A stretch of 64,000 nt of DNA from Rugosimonospora africana (GTDB taxonomy: Bacteria; Actinomycetota; Actinomycetes; Mycobacteriales; Micromonosporaceae), in NCBI RefSeq assembly GCF_016862975.1, contig NZ_BONZ01000062.1, positions 91,625 through 155,624 on the forward strand. Direction: 5' to 3'. Position numbers and translations under genes: made by a program. Position 1 is the first letter of the stretch. Each line of letters begins with the position of its first letter. The notes beneath the pieces were generated by a model. It had not been told where the DNA came from and searched no databases. It saw only the letters and a program-made list of their open reading frames with translations. Of the stretch, positions 8,461 through 16,674 are shown in pieces.

Positions 8461-9036
8461 GTGGCGGCGCAGCTGAACGTGTTGACGGCCGGCTACGTGG
8501 GCGAGCGGGTGGCCAGCACCGTCGTGCTGGTACGTGACGGTGATGTCACGGCGATCGTGGACCCCGGCATGGTCGCGTCCCGCGACCGCATCCTGGCCCC
8601 GCTGGCCGAGCTCGGGGTCGCCCCGGAGGCGGTGACCGACGTGGTCTTCAGCCACCACCACCCGGACCACACGCTGAACGCGGCACTGTTTCCGGAGGCC
8701 AGGTACCACGACTTCTGGGCCGTGTACCGGGACGACGTGTGGACCACGCGCCGGCTCGCCGAGGAGCCGGACGGCTGGGCCCTCAGCCCGTCCATCAAGC
8801 TGCTCTACACGCCGGGGCACTCCACCGAGGACCTGTCCACGATCGTGGACACCGACGACGGCCTGGTCGTGTGCACGCACGCGTGGTGGACCAGTGAGGG
8901 GCCGGCGGCCGACCCGTACGCGCCCAGCGAGCGGGTACTCGCCGACTCCCGGGCCAGGCTCCTCGGCCTCGCGCCGGCACTGATCGTGCCCGGTCACGGC
9001 GAGGCGTTCACCCCGGACGAGAAGACGCCTCGCTGA
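8461..9036 (+). CDS. MBL-fold metallohydrolase (MBLAC1-like)
   Basis: A 191-residue metallo-beta-lactamase fold hydrolase. The zinc motif HHHPDH lies near residue 62, followed by TPGHSTEDLS with the third His ligand, and PGHGE near the C-terminus. The overall size and order resemble MBLAC1-type phosphodiesterase/hydrolases. GTG at 8461 has GGAGG seven bases upstream. ATG at 8434 is an in-frame alternative adding nine residues. Substrate not deducible. Confidence 0.85.
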   Translation: MAAQLNVLTAGYVGERVASTVVLVRDGDVTAIVDPGMVASRDRILAPLAELGVAPEAVTDVVFSHHHPDHTLNAALFPEARYHDFWAVYRDDVWTTRRLAEEPDGWALSPSIKLLYTPGHSTEDLSTIVDTDDGLVVCTHAWWTSEGPAADPYAPSERVLADSRARLLGLAPALIVPGHGEAFTPDEKTPR

Positions 9037-9066
9037 TCGGGCGTCCGGCGCCGCACGCCGCCCCGC

Positions 9067-9846
9067 TCAGCCTTCTCCGGCCTCGGGACTCTTCTCCTCG
9101 ATAAGACGCTCGACGCCGTCGAGGATGCGGGCCAGCCCGAACCTGAAGGCGTGCGCCGGGTCGACGCTCGCCTGGTGATGCTCGCCGGCGGCCTGACCGA
9201 CCCGGGAAGCGGTGGGGAAACGGCTCGCGTCCATGACCTTCTCCAGCGCCGGAGCAGTCGACAGCCACCATTCCTGGTCGGACATCCCCGATCCGTCCTC
9301 GGTCCGCGCCAGGTCGGCCTGTATCCGGGCGACGCCTTCCACATGGGTCAGCACCAGGGTGAGAACCGAGTCCATCTGGACGTCGGTGAGGCCGATCCCG
9401 TCGAGCGGCCGCAGTTCGGCCTCGTACTTGAGGGTCGCGTGGGGCCCGAGGACGGGACGCGCGCCGGTCGCCTGGAGTAGCCAGGGGTGGCGCTGGTATA
9501 GGTCCCAGTTGCGCTCGCCGACCAGGCGCAGCCCCTCCCGCCAGCCGCCCGTCGCCTTCGCGGGCTCGTCGACGTCGGCGTACAGCTCGCCGTACGCGAT
9601 GTCGATCATGAGTTCGGTGAGTTCCGCCCTGCCGGGCACGTGCGTGTACAGCGACATCGTCCCCACACCGAGCCGGTCGGCGACGCGGCGCATCGTCGCC
9701 GCGGCGAGCCCCTCCGCGTCGGCGATGGCCGTGGCGGCGGTCACGATGGAGCGCACGGTCAGCCCCGATCGTCCGGGCGTCGTGTGGCTGCCCCACAGCA
9801 GTGCCAGGCTGCGGCTCGGATCATTCTTCGCGGTCACGGAAAGCAT
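9067..9846 (-). CDS. TetR family transcriptional regulator
   Basis: A 259-residue regulator. HTH residues lie at about 30-75 (IADAEGLAAATMRRVADRLG, then MSLYTHVPGR), with a C-terminal ligand-binding domain of the TetR_C class 1 type found with drug exporters. It is divergent from the ABC exporter genes, with 89 bp between, holding a perfect palindrome. ATG at 9846 was chosen; GTG at 9837 is possible. It probably represses the exporter and itself until a drug binds. Confidence 0.9.
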   Translation of the reverse strand: MLSVTAKNDPSRSLALLWGSHTTPGRSGLTVRSIVTAATAIADAEGLAAATMRRVADRLGVGTMSLYTHVPGRAELTELMIDIAYGELYADVDEPAKATGGWREGLRLVGERNWDLYQRHPWLLQATGARPVLGPHATLKYEAELRPLDGIGLTDVQMDSVLTLVLTHVEGVARIQADLARTEDGSGMSDQEWWLSTAPALEKVMDASRFPTASRVGQAAGEHHQASVDPAHAFRFGLARILDGVERLIEEKSPEAGEG

Positions 9847-9882
9847 TCTCCCCAGCGGTGGCGGCCGGGGCGCATCCGGCGG

Positions 9883-9901
9883 TACCGTACCTTGTACGGT
9901 A
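9883..9901. promoter_or_regulatory. perfect 8+3+8 palindrome, likely TetR operator
   Basis: TACCGTAC-CTT-GTACGGTA is a perfect inverted repeat midway between the divergent tetR and ABC genes, about 35 bp before the exporter start. A second GAGGTACGG half-site follows at 9903. Position and symmetry fit a TetR operator; binding itself is inference. Confidence 0.6.
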
Positions 9902-9935
9902 CGAGGTACGGAACCGATCGACCGAGGGGCGGCCA

Positions 9936-10925
9936 GTGGACCGGACAGGAAGCGCCATCGCGGCGCACGGCGTGCACAAGCGATACCGGGGCGGGGCCGA
10001 GGGGGCCGGGCTGTGCGGGTTCGACCTGCGGGTGGAGCCGGGCAGCGTCTGCGGCCTGCTCGGTCCCAACGGAGCGGGGAAGACCACCGCGGTGCGGATC
10101 CTCTCGACACTGCTGGCGCCCGACGCGGGCGAGGTGCGCGTCGCCGGATACGACGTCCTGCGCCAGGCCGCGCAAGTGCGCCGTCGGATCGGCCTGGTCG
10201 GGCAGTCCGCGGCGGTCGACGAGATCCTGACCGGACGGCAGAACCTGGAGCTGTTCGGCCGGCTGCACCATCTCGGCGCGGCCCAGGCCAGGCGACGAGC
10301 CGATGAACTGCTGGAACGGTTCTCGCTCCCGCGCACCGGTCGCACCCCGGTGGGCAGCTATTCCGGCGGGATGCGCCGGCGGCTCGACCTGGCCGCGAGC
10401 CTGATCGCCGAACCGGCGGTGCTGTTCCTCGACGAGCCGACGACCGGTCTGGACCCGCAGGGGCGCCAGGAGGTCTGGGCCTCCATCCGTGGACTTGTCG
10501 CCACCGGTACCACCGTGCTGCTGACCACCCAGTACCTCGAAGAAGCCGATCAGCTGGCCGACCGGATCGCCATGCTGGCCCACGGCGGGGTCGTCCTCGA
10601 AGGCACGCCCGAGCAGGTCAAGTCGATGGTCGGGGACGACCGGATCGACATCGTGCTGAACAGCGACACCGAGCTGACCTGGGCGGTCGAGGCGATCGGC
10701 CCGTTGAGCGCCGGGCAGGTCGAAGTGGACACCGCCGACCTGCGGATGAGCGTCCCGGTCGTGGCGAAGACGCAAGCGCTCATGCGGATCGCCGGGACGC
10801 TGAGCGAGCGTGGCATCGACCCGGTCGACGTGACCCTCCGGCGTCCCACCCTGGACGAGGTGTTCCTGCGGCTGGACTCCGCCGGCTGGACGACCGACGC
10901 CGGGCGCAGCGAGGTGATCGCATGA
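9936..10925 (+). CDS. ABC exporter ATP-binding protein (DrrA/daunorubicin-type)
   Basis: A 329-residue nucleotide-binding subunit. Walker A is GPNGAGKTT near residue 43, the signature is SYSGGMRRR, Walker B is LFLDEPTTGLDP, and a DrrA-type C-terminal domain follows (about 215-329, ending in RRPTLDEVFLRL). With the next gene it forms a two-component exporter for hydrophobic drugs. GTG at 9936 has GAGGGGCGG upstream. The stop overlaps the permease start (ATGA at 10922). Confidence 0.95.
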   Translation: MDRTGSAIAAHGVHKRYRGGAEGAGLCGFDLRVEPGSVCGLLGPNGAGKTTAVRILSTLLAPDAGEVRVAGYDVLRQAAQVRRRIGLVGQSAAVDEILTGRQNLELFGRLHHLGAAQARRRADELLERFSLPRTGRTPVGSYSGGMRRRLDLAASLIAEPAVLFLDEPTTGLDPQGRQEVWASIRGLVATGTTVLLTTQYLEEADQLADRIAMLAHGGVVLEGTPEQVKSMVGDDRIDIVLNSDTELTWAVEAIGPLSAGQVEVDTADLRMSVPVVAKTQALMRIAGTLSERGIDPVDVTLRRPTLDEVFLRLDSAGWTTDAGRSEVIA

Positions 10926-11710
10926 CGGCACTGCGGTGGTACGCGTCGGACGTCTGGACGCTGACCCGGCGGGATCTCGCGCACTGGCTGGCCCGGCCGG
11001 GCGTGGCCGCGGTGAGTTGGCTGTTCCCCATCATGATCCTGCTCATGTTCGGCGGCCTCTTCGGCGGCGCGATCGGCGGCCCGAGCGGCCGGTACTTCGA
11101 ATTTCTGGTGCCCGGCATGCTCGCGTTGACCGTGGTCTTCGGGTTGGAGACGACGGTGACGGCGGTGGCCACCGACGCGGCCAAAGGCGTCACCGACCGG
11201 TTGCGGTCGATGCCGACGAACGCCTCTGCCGTGGTCGCCGGCCGATGCCTGGCCGACCTGGCGAACTCCGTACTCGGCCTGGGCATCCTGGTTCTCGCCG
11301 GTCTGGCGGTCGGCTGGCGGTGGAACCACGGCCTCGTCGCCGCGCTCGGCGCGTTGTGCCTCCTGGTGCTCCTGCGCTTCGCGTTGCTATGGCTCGGCAT
11401 CTACCTCGGACTCGTCGTCAAGGGGCCGGAATCCGTTGCCGCGGTGCAGATTCTGGTCTGGCCGGTGGCATTCCTGTCCGGTGTGTTCGTCGATCCGACG
11501 ACCATGCCGTCCTGGCTCGGGGCCATCGCCTCCTGGAACCCGCTGTCAACGACCGCGTCGGCGGTTCGCGAACTGTCCGGCAGCCCCGGCTGGGGTGCCG
11601 ACAGCTACGCCGCGCGGCACGCCGTACTCGTGGCGGTCGCCTCGGCGCTGGTGCTGACCGCGGTCTTCCTGCCCCTGTCCGCCCGCAGGTATCGGAGGCT
11701 CGCCGCGTGA
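10922..11710 (+). CDS. ABC-2 type exporter permease
   Basis: A 262-residue membrane permease with six hydrophobic segments. The region FLVPGMLALTVVFG and the WNPLSTTASAVREL segment near the end are typical of ABC-2 (DrrB-like) permeases. It overlaps the ATPase gene by four bases and is the only transport partner nearby. It is expected to export a drug-like compound across the plasma membrane under control of the TetR protein. Confidence 0.93.
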   Translation: MTALRWYASDVWTLTRRDLAHWLARPGVAAVSWLFPIMILLMFGGLFGGAIGGPSGRYFEFLVPGMLALTVVFGLETTVTAVATDAAKGVTDRLRSMPTNASAVVAGRCLADLANSVLGLGILVLAGLAVGWRWNHGLVAALGALCLLVLLRFALLWLGIYLGLVVKGPESVAAVQILVWPVAFLSGVFVDPTTMPSWLGAIASWNPLSTTASAVRELSGSPGWGADSYAARHAVLVAVASALVLTAVFLPLSARRYRRLAA

Positions 11711-11736
11711 TCGGCGCCGGTCCCACGGCGGCCCGG

Positions 11737-12210
11737 CTAACTGTCGATCGTCACGGTGACCGGACCGAGGCGCAACGTGCCGTCGTTCAGCGGGCTGCAC
11801 CGGATGCCGCCCTTGCCGCGCAGCCACTGCCGTGCGCCGGGACCGATGGTGGCGTCCATCCAGGCGCACGGGTTCGCCGGCCGGTGCACGCGCAGGCTCA
11901 CCGGTCCCTCGCCCGAATCGAGCGTCAGGACCGCGCCGATCAGGTCGTCGACCGGTATGCCGGACACCAGGATGTTGCGCCTGACCTGCACCAGGCTGGC
12001 GCCGGGTGGCAACGACTCCCGGGCGATCACGGTGACGCTCGCGTCCCGGTGCGCCTGCTTGCCGAAGTACCGGTCGCCGACGATGCCGAGTCCCTCTCGG
12101 ATGCGGATCCGCTCCACCAGTTCACCGGGTGGTGCCGGGGCCGGACCGTCGGCGGGTCTGCCTACGTAGCGGTGCGCGGGCGAGGCCAGCAACTCCACGA
12201 TGTCGGGCAC
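11737..12210 (-). CDS. MOSC domain-containing protein
   Basis: A 157-residue MOSC domain, the C-terminal domain of molybdenum cofactor sulfurases, which handles sulfur or Moco-bound ligands. RRNILVSGI and the conserved Cys in NPCAWMD are seen. The stretch GIVGDRYFGKQAHRDA near residue 43 is also typical. Convergent with the ABC permease. A molybdenum hydroxylase operon lies 44 kb away in this window, but no functional link can be claimed. Confidence 0.88.
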   Translation of the reverse strand: MPDIVELLASPAHRYVGRPADGPAPAPPGELVERIRIREGLGIVGDRYFGKQAHRDASVTVIARESLPPGASLVQVRRNILVSGIPVDDLIGAVLTLDSGEGPVSLRVHRPANPCAWMDATIGPGARQWLRGKGGIRCSPLNDGTLRLGPVTVTIDS

Positions 12211-12234
12211 AGTGTCGAGTGTATGAACCAGCGG

Positions 12235-13194
12235 CTACCGCCCAGGTGTGAACGCGGCTGGGCGCAGGTGCGCTTCGATCCCGTCCAGGAGCCGGGTCAG
12301 CCCGAACTCGAACAGCTTCGCCAGGTCGAGGTCGAAGTCGTCCTGTAGGGCCATGTGCAGCAGCGGGGATTCGGCCGGGCTCACCTGTCGCAGCAGCGCC
12401 TCCTGGGAGTTCGTCCACTGGCGGTCGGTGATGCCGGTCTCGCGCCGCGCCTCCGCCTCGGGTTCGAGCGCCGTGGCCACGCCGCGGACGAAGGTGAACA
12501 GCATGAGGTGGACGTAGAGCCGATCCTCCATGCCCAGGCCGGTGTCTTCCAGCGCGTGCAGCACCCGGTCGGTGACGGCCACGGCGTTAGGGGTCGGCTG
12601 TGGGCGGGTGATGGACATGGCGGGAGCCAGCCATGGGTGGCGGTTGAAGACGGCCCACACCGCCCGTCCGATCTGTTCCAGCCCGGCCCGCCAGCCCTCC
12701 GGTACCGGGGTCGGGAAGGCTTGCTCCCCGAGCGCGGCGTCGATCATGTGCACGATCAGGTCGTCCTTGCTCGCGACGTGCCGGTAGAGCGACATCGTCG
12801 CGACGCTGAACTCGGACGCGATCCGTCTCATGGACACCTCGGCCATGCCCTCGGCATCGGCGATCTCGATGGCGGCGCGCACGATCCGCTGACGGCTCAC
12901 GGGTCTGCCGGACTCGCGGGTGGTGGCACGTCGCCGCGGCGGGGCGGTGGTATCCGGCGATGCCGGCGCGGCGGGTACGGCGGCCACGACGGTACCGGTG
13001 CCCGGCACGACCCGGGTCAGTCCCTCCTGCCGCAGGGTGGCGTGCACCTTGGTGGCGGTCGCGATCGCGACTCCCCACTCTTGCCTGATCTGGCGGGCGG
13101 AGGGGATCCGGTCGCCCTGTCGTAGCTCGCCAACGGTGATCCGGGTGCGGATTTCCTCGACGATGCGCAGGTAAGCCGGGCCCGGACCGCTCAC
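12235..13194 (-). CDS. GntR-TetR fusion transcriptional regulator
   Basis: A 319-residue regulator with two DNA-binding domains. Residues 1-70 are a GntR winged HTH (IVEEIRTRITVGEL, then PSARQIRQEWGV). After an Ala/Pro/Arg linker, residues 97-150 are a TetR HTH (IADAEGMAEVSMRRIASEFS, MSLYRHVASK) and 160-319 a TetR_C ligand domain. GTG at 13194 has GGGGAGG upstream and overlaps the stop of an 18-codon leader frame (13191-13247). It is divergent from an FAD monooxygenase that it probably controls. Confidence 0.92.
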   Translation of the reverse strand: MSGPGPAYLRIVEEIRTRITVGELRQGDRIPSARQIRQEWGVAIATATKVHATLRQEGLTRVVPGTGTVVAAVPAAPASPDTTAPPRRRATTRESGRPVSRQRIVRAAIEIADAEGMAEVSMRRIASEFSVATMSLYRHVASKDDLIVHMIDAALGEQAFPTPVPEGWRAGLEQIGRAVWAVFNRHPWLAPAMSITRPQPTPNAVAVTDRVLHALEDTGLGMEDRLYVHLMLFTFVRGVATALEPEAEARRETGITDRQWTNSQEALLRQVSPAESPLLHMALQDDFDLDLAKLFEFGLTRLLDGIEAHLRPAAFTPGR

Positions 13195-13222
13195 CGGACC
13201 TCCCCTCGCGCGGCGGCGCCAC

Positions 13223-13311
13223 GTACTAGTACGCCCCGGTTAGCCATCTCACACTCCTGCGCTCTGACCGCCGCCGTGCCCGCTGAGGTGTCCTAGCCAC
13301 AGTACTAGTAC
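13223..13311. promoter_or_regulatory. paired GTACTAGTAC palindromes between gntR-tetR and monooxygenase
   Basis: Identical 10-bp palindromes lie at 13223-13232 and 13302-13311, with centres 79 bp apart. A dimeric GntR/TetR-type repressor could bind both. The first lies inside the 18-codon leader frame of the regulator. Confidence 0.6.
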
Positions 13312-13342
13312 GAGCATCAAGAGGATCAGCAGCACAGCGGCG

Positions 13343-13385
13343 GTATTGCGGCGTTCAATACGGCGTAGAACATCATGTGTTCTAC
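13343..13385. promoter_or_regulatory. two further inverted repeats upstream of the monooxygenase
   Basis: GTATTG-7-CAATAC (13343-13361) and GTAGAACA-5-TGTTCTAC (13365-13385) are perfect inverted repeats directly before the monooxygenase start at 13414. They are the likely promoter-proximal operator region. A fusion regulator with two HTH domains may use distinct site types, which is inference. Confidence 0.5.
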
Positions 13386-13413
13386 ACCGTACATCCCGCC
13401 GAGAGGGAGCGCC

Positions 13414-14628
13414 ATGACCACCAAGACCGTCCTCATCTCCGGAGCGAGCATCGCCGGTCCCGTGCTGGCGTTCTGGCTGCGCCGCTACGGCTTCGCCCCG
13501 ACCATCGTCGAGCTCGGCGACGGACTGCGCCCCGGTGGCCAGGCAGTCGACCTGCGAGGCGCCGGGCGCCAGGTGGCCGACCGGATGGGTGTCATGCCAC
13601 GGATACGCGAACTGCGCGTCGACGAGCGCGGCGTGGCGAACGTCGACGCCAACGGACGGTGGGTCATGAGCATGCCGGCCGACATGTTCGACGGGGACGG
13701 CATGGTGGCCGAGATCGAAATCATGCGCGGCGACCTGACCCAGGTTCTCTATGACGCCACGAAGGACGACGTCGAGTACCTGTTCAACGACCGGATCACC
13801 GAACTCGCCGAGGAGCGCGACGGGGTGACCGTGCGGTTCGCCAGCGGCGCCGTCCGCGCGTTCGACCTCGTGGTCGGCGCGGACGGCGTGCACTCGGGCG
13901 TACGGCGGCTGGCCTTCGGACCCGAGGAGAACTACGTCCGCCCGCTGGGCGCGTACACCGCGTACTTCACCGTGCCCGATCCGGGCGACCTGGAGAACTG
14001 GCTCCTCATGTTCAACGCGCCGGGCGGCAGGGTGGCGGCCATCCGTCCGGAGCGGGGCGGCACGGCCAAGGCCCTGCTCAGCTTCACCTCGGAGCCGCTC
14101 GGTTACGACCGGAACGACGTGGACCAGCAGCGCCAGATCCTCGCCGACGCGTTCGCCGGGGTCGGCTGGCGGGTGCCGGCGATGCTCGACGCGATGTGGG
14201 GGGCGTCGGACTTCTACTTCGACACCATCTGCCAGGTACACCTGGAGAAGTGGTCGCGCGGGCGGGTGGCGTTGGTCGGCGACGCCGGATACTGCGGCTC
14301 CCCGTTGACCGGAATGGGCACGAGCATGGCTCTGGTCGGCGCGTACGTGCTGGCCGGCGAGCTCGCGGTCGCGCGGGGCGACCACGAGGCGGCGTTCGCC
14401 CGCTACCAGGAGGTCATGCGGGACTACGTCCGGCAGTGCCAGACGCTGCCGCCCGGCGGCGTGAGCAGCTACGCGCCGCAGACTCAGCTGATGATTTCGG
14501 TGCGCGACCTGTCGATGCGGGTGATGACGCGCCGGCCGCTTCGCCGCATCCTCGCCAAGCGGGTGTTCGAGCATGCCGACGCCATCACCCTGCCGGACTA
14601 CGGCGGGGCCCGGGGAGACACGGCCTAA
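13414..14628 (+). CDS. FAD-dependent monooxygenase (PHBH/TetX-like)
   Basis: A 404-residue group A flavoprotein hydroxylase. The Rossmann motif is seen as SGASIAGPVLAFWLRRYG at the N-terminus. GADGVHSGVR near residue 160 is the DG motif, and LVGDAGYCGSPLTGMGTSMA near residue 290 is the GD motif. This family hydroxylates aromatic or polyketide compounds with NAD(P)H and O2. It includes antibiotic-inactivating and biosynthetic enzymes. Divergent from the fusion regulator. Its TAA stop overlaps the convergent prfH stop by three bases. Confidence 0.92.
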   Translation: MTTKTVLISGASIAGPVLAFWLRRYGFAPTIVELGDGLRPGGQAVDLRGAGRQVADRMGVMPRIRELRVDERGVANVDANGRWVMSMPADMFDGDGMVAEIEIMRGDLTQVLYDATKDDVEYLFNDRITELAEERDGVTVRFASGAVRAFDLVVGADGVHSGVRRLAFGPEENYVRPLGAYTAYFTVPDPGDLENWLLMFNAPGGRVAAIRPERGGTAKALLSFTSEPLGYDRNDVDQQRQILADAFAGVGWRVPAMLDAMWGASDFYFDTICQVHLEKWSRGRVALVGDAGYCGSPLTGMGTSMALVGAYVLAGELAVARGDHEAAFARYQEVMRDYVRQCQTLPPGGVSSYAPQTQLMISVRDLSMRVMTRRPLRRILAKRVFEHADAITLPDYGGARGDTA

Positions 14629-15242
14629 CCGCCGCCCGAGGGGCGTTCGGTCCTGGTGGGGTTGCCACGGATCAGTTCGTCGTGGGTACGCCAGCGGGCC
14701 GTCGTGGCCACCCGCTCGGCCGCCTCGTCGCCACGTCCGACACGCTGCCGCAGCAACCGCATCGCGATGCGCCGGTTGAGGCTGAACTGCCGCTCGGTGT
14801 CGACCACGACGACGATTCCCGAGGGGCGGTGGGTCGCTCGCACCGCCGTACTGGCCTTGTTCCGGTGCTGGCCGCCGGGCCCACCGGTACGGCAGGCGAC
14901 CACCTCGACGTCCGTCTCCAGGAACACGGTGTGCGGAGTGTCGACCTGGCACGGCCGGGCGATGACGTACCAGTTCTTCCGGCCGGTGGTCCGGTACGGG
15001 CTGGGAGCCTGCCAGCACAGCGTTCCGGTCCACGAGCCGGCGAAGGAATCGGCGCCGGACCCGGAAACCCGAACCAGCACCGACCGGTACGTGCCCGGTC
15101 GGTCGCCGGAGACCGTCTGGACCCGGCGGGTCCGCAGGTTCTGCCGGGTGGCGTCGGCCTCCATGCGATCCAGCAACCGGGCCAGCGCCCAGGCACACTC
15201 CCGCGGGCCGCGCCCGGCGGACAGGAGCAGGTGCACGCTCAC
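14625..15242 (-). CDS. prfH: peptide chain release factor-like protein PrfH
   Basis: A 205-residue release-factor-type protein with the catalytic GGQ at residues 123-125 (RTGGPGGQHRNK). The short N-terminal domain carries SPYRTTGRKNW near residue 81, the motif seen in PrfH in place of a normal codon-reading domain. In the established model PrfH hydrolyses peptidyl-tRNA on ribosomes whose 16S decoding centre has been cut. GTG at 15242 overlaps the rtcB stop (GTGA), so the two are co-translated. It is too short for RF1 or RF2. Confidence 0.9.
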   Translation of the reverse strand: MSVHLLLSAGRGPRECAWALARLLDRMEADATRQNLRTRRVQTVSGDRPGTYRSVLVRVSGSGADSFAGSWTGTLCWQAPSPYRTTGRKNWYVIARPCQVDTPHTVFLETDVEVVACRTGGPGGQHRNKASTAVRATHRPSGIVVVVDTERQFSLNRRIAMRLLRQRVGRGDEAAERVATTARWRTHDELIRGNPTRTERPSGGG

Positions 15243-16438
15243 CGCCGGCCCCGACCGCGGCGGTGGTCCCGGCGGTCGCCCGGCGGCGTGGACCCGAGGT
15301 CGGGCGTCTTGTAGGTGACCAGCGGGACCGTCGTGGCCACCGGTGTGGCCAGCTCGTGCTCGACGAGGTCGCCGATCACCTGCTCGATGCGCTTGTACGC
15401 CGCCGGTGCCTCCTCGAACAGCAGCTGGCGGTCGCCGCACACGACCAGCGACCCGAGCGGCGTCCGGCGCAGCTCTTCGACTGTGTGCTTGGCCCGGCCC
15501 CGGCGCAGGGCGTCGGCACGCGACATCTTGCGGCCCGCGCCGTGCGCGACCGAGTAGTTCGCGCCCGGCCCGGCGTGGGCGGCCACGAGGTAGGAGCGGG
15601 TGCCGCGGGTACCGGCGATGAGCACGTCACGGCCGTCACCCGGCGCCGCGCCCTTGCGGTGCAGGTACCCGCCGTCGCGGACCTCGACCAGGTTGTGGCT
15701 CTGGTCGACGATCGGCTCGGTCGGTTCGGCGCCCAGGGCGTGAGCGACCCGTGCGGCGAGCAGCCGCCGGTTGACCGACCCCCAGCGGACGGCGTCGTCG
15801 TGCATCGCCAGGTAGGCGGCGGGATCGGGGGCCGGCCCAGCACCGTGAACCTCGGTGTGCGCGCGCAGGATCCGCTCACCCATCCCGCGCGATCCACTGT
15901 GGACGATGAGGACCAGGTCGCCGCCGGCCAGCCCGAGCCGGATCGCGTGGTCCGGCTCGAGGACGGTCTCGATCCGCGCCAGCTCCACGAAGTGGTTGCC
16001 CCGGCCGACGGTCCCGAGACCATCGAGGTACCCGGCGGGGATGCCGCCCTCGACCGCGTCCCACGCCGGGTCACCCGCGTCCCGGTCGGGGTCGAGCGCG
16101 CGGTCGAGGTCGGGGAACCGGGCGGCGAGCCGCTCGGGCACCGGGCGCTTGAGCGCGATGGGAAACACCGCGATGCCGCAGCCGATGTCGGAGCCGACCA
16201 GGAACGGGTACAGCACGGTCGACGCCATGGCGGCACCGATCGGGGCGCCCTTGCCGGGATGCAGGTCCGGCATGCCGGCAACGTGAACCATGCCATCGAG
16301 GGCGGCGACCTGCCGGCACTGATCGAGGGCGTCGGACTCGATCCAGCTCGCCGGGGACGCGTACACGGTGACAGTGGCCGAACTCGCGGCCGGAGTGGAC
16401 TGCGGCGGGGTGTTCCGCCGGAGGTGCGGTGCGGACAA
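15239..16438 (-). CDS. rtcB: RNA ligase RtcB, PrfH-associated
   Basis: A roughly 399-residue GTP- and Mn2+-dependent RNA ligase that joins 2',3'-cyclic phosphate and 5'-OH ends. Motifs are PDLHPGKG, GSDIGCGI (metal Cys), GRGNHFVEL, HSGSRGMG, and the guanylated His in VAHGAGRKMS near residue 299. It is coupled to prfH, matching the RtcB2-PrfH pair that repairs nuclease-damaged ribosomes. The start is uncertain: TTG at 16438 follows an AAAGAAGAGAG stretch. The frame is open to an ATG at 16597, but that extension looks non-coding. Confidence 0.9.
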   Translation of the reverse strand: MSAPHLRRNTPPQSTPAASSATVTVYASPASWIESDALDQCRQVAALDGMVHVAGMPDLHPGKGAPIGAAMASTVLYPFLVGSDIGCGIAVFPIALKRPVPERLAARFPDLDRALDPDRDAGDPAWDAVEGGIPAGYLDGLGTVGRGNHFVELARIETVLEPDHAIRLGLAGGDLVLIVHSGSRGMGERILRAHTEVHGAGPAPDPAAYLAMHDDAVRWGSVNRRLLAARVAHALGAEPTEPIVDQSHNLVEVRDGGYLHRKGAAPGDGRDVLIAGTRGTRSYLVAAHAGPGANYSVAHGAGRKMSRADALRRGRAKHTVEELRRTPLGSLVVCGDRQLLFEEAPAAYKRIEQVIGDLVEHELATPVATTVPLVTYKTPDLGSTPPGDRRDHRRGRGRR

Positions 16439-16674
16439 AGACGCTCTCTTCTTTCCACAGAGGACGGACGGCAACGCGGCGCGGGTTTGCGGCGCGGGTG
16501 CGGGAGAAAGGGCCCCAGCGAAGGGTTCCGGAGAAGGACCGGGAGCAAGCGGGGCGCTGGCCGTCAGAACGTCATGGACACGAGCGTGCCCGAGCACGCA
16601 TCGCCGGGCAATCGATTTTCGGCGGGACCGAGCTGGCCGATTTCCGCCAGCGCGAGCCGGCGCCGGGCCCCAGC

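Noticed and set aside
14625..15242. Ordinary peptide release factor RF1/RF2
   Set aside because: Only 205 residues, with no stop-codon-reading domain (PxT or SPF region), and paired with RtcB.
16439..16597. N-terminal extension of RtcB from ATG 16597
   Set aside because: Ala/Pro-rich, no match to RtcB N-termini, and it would leave little room for a promoter against the divergent MFS gene.
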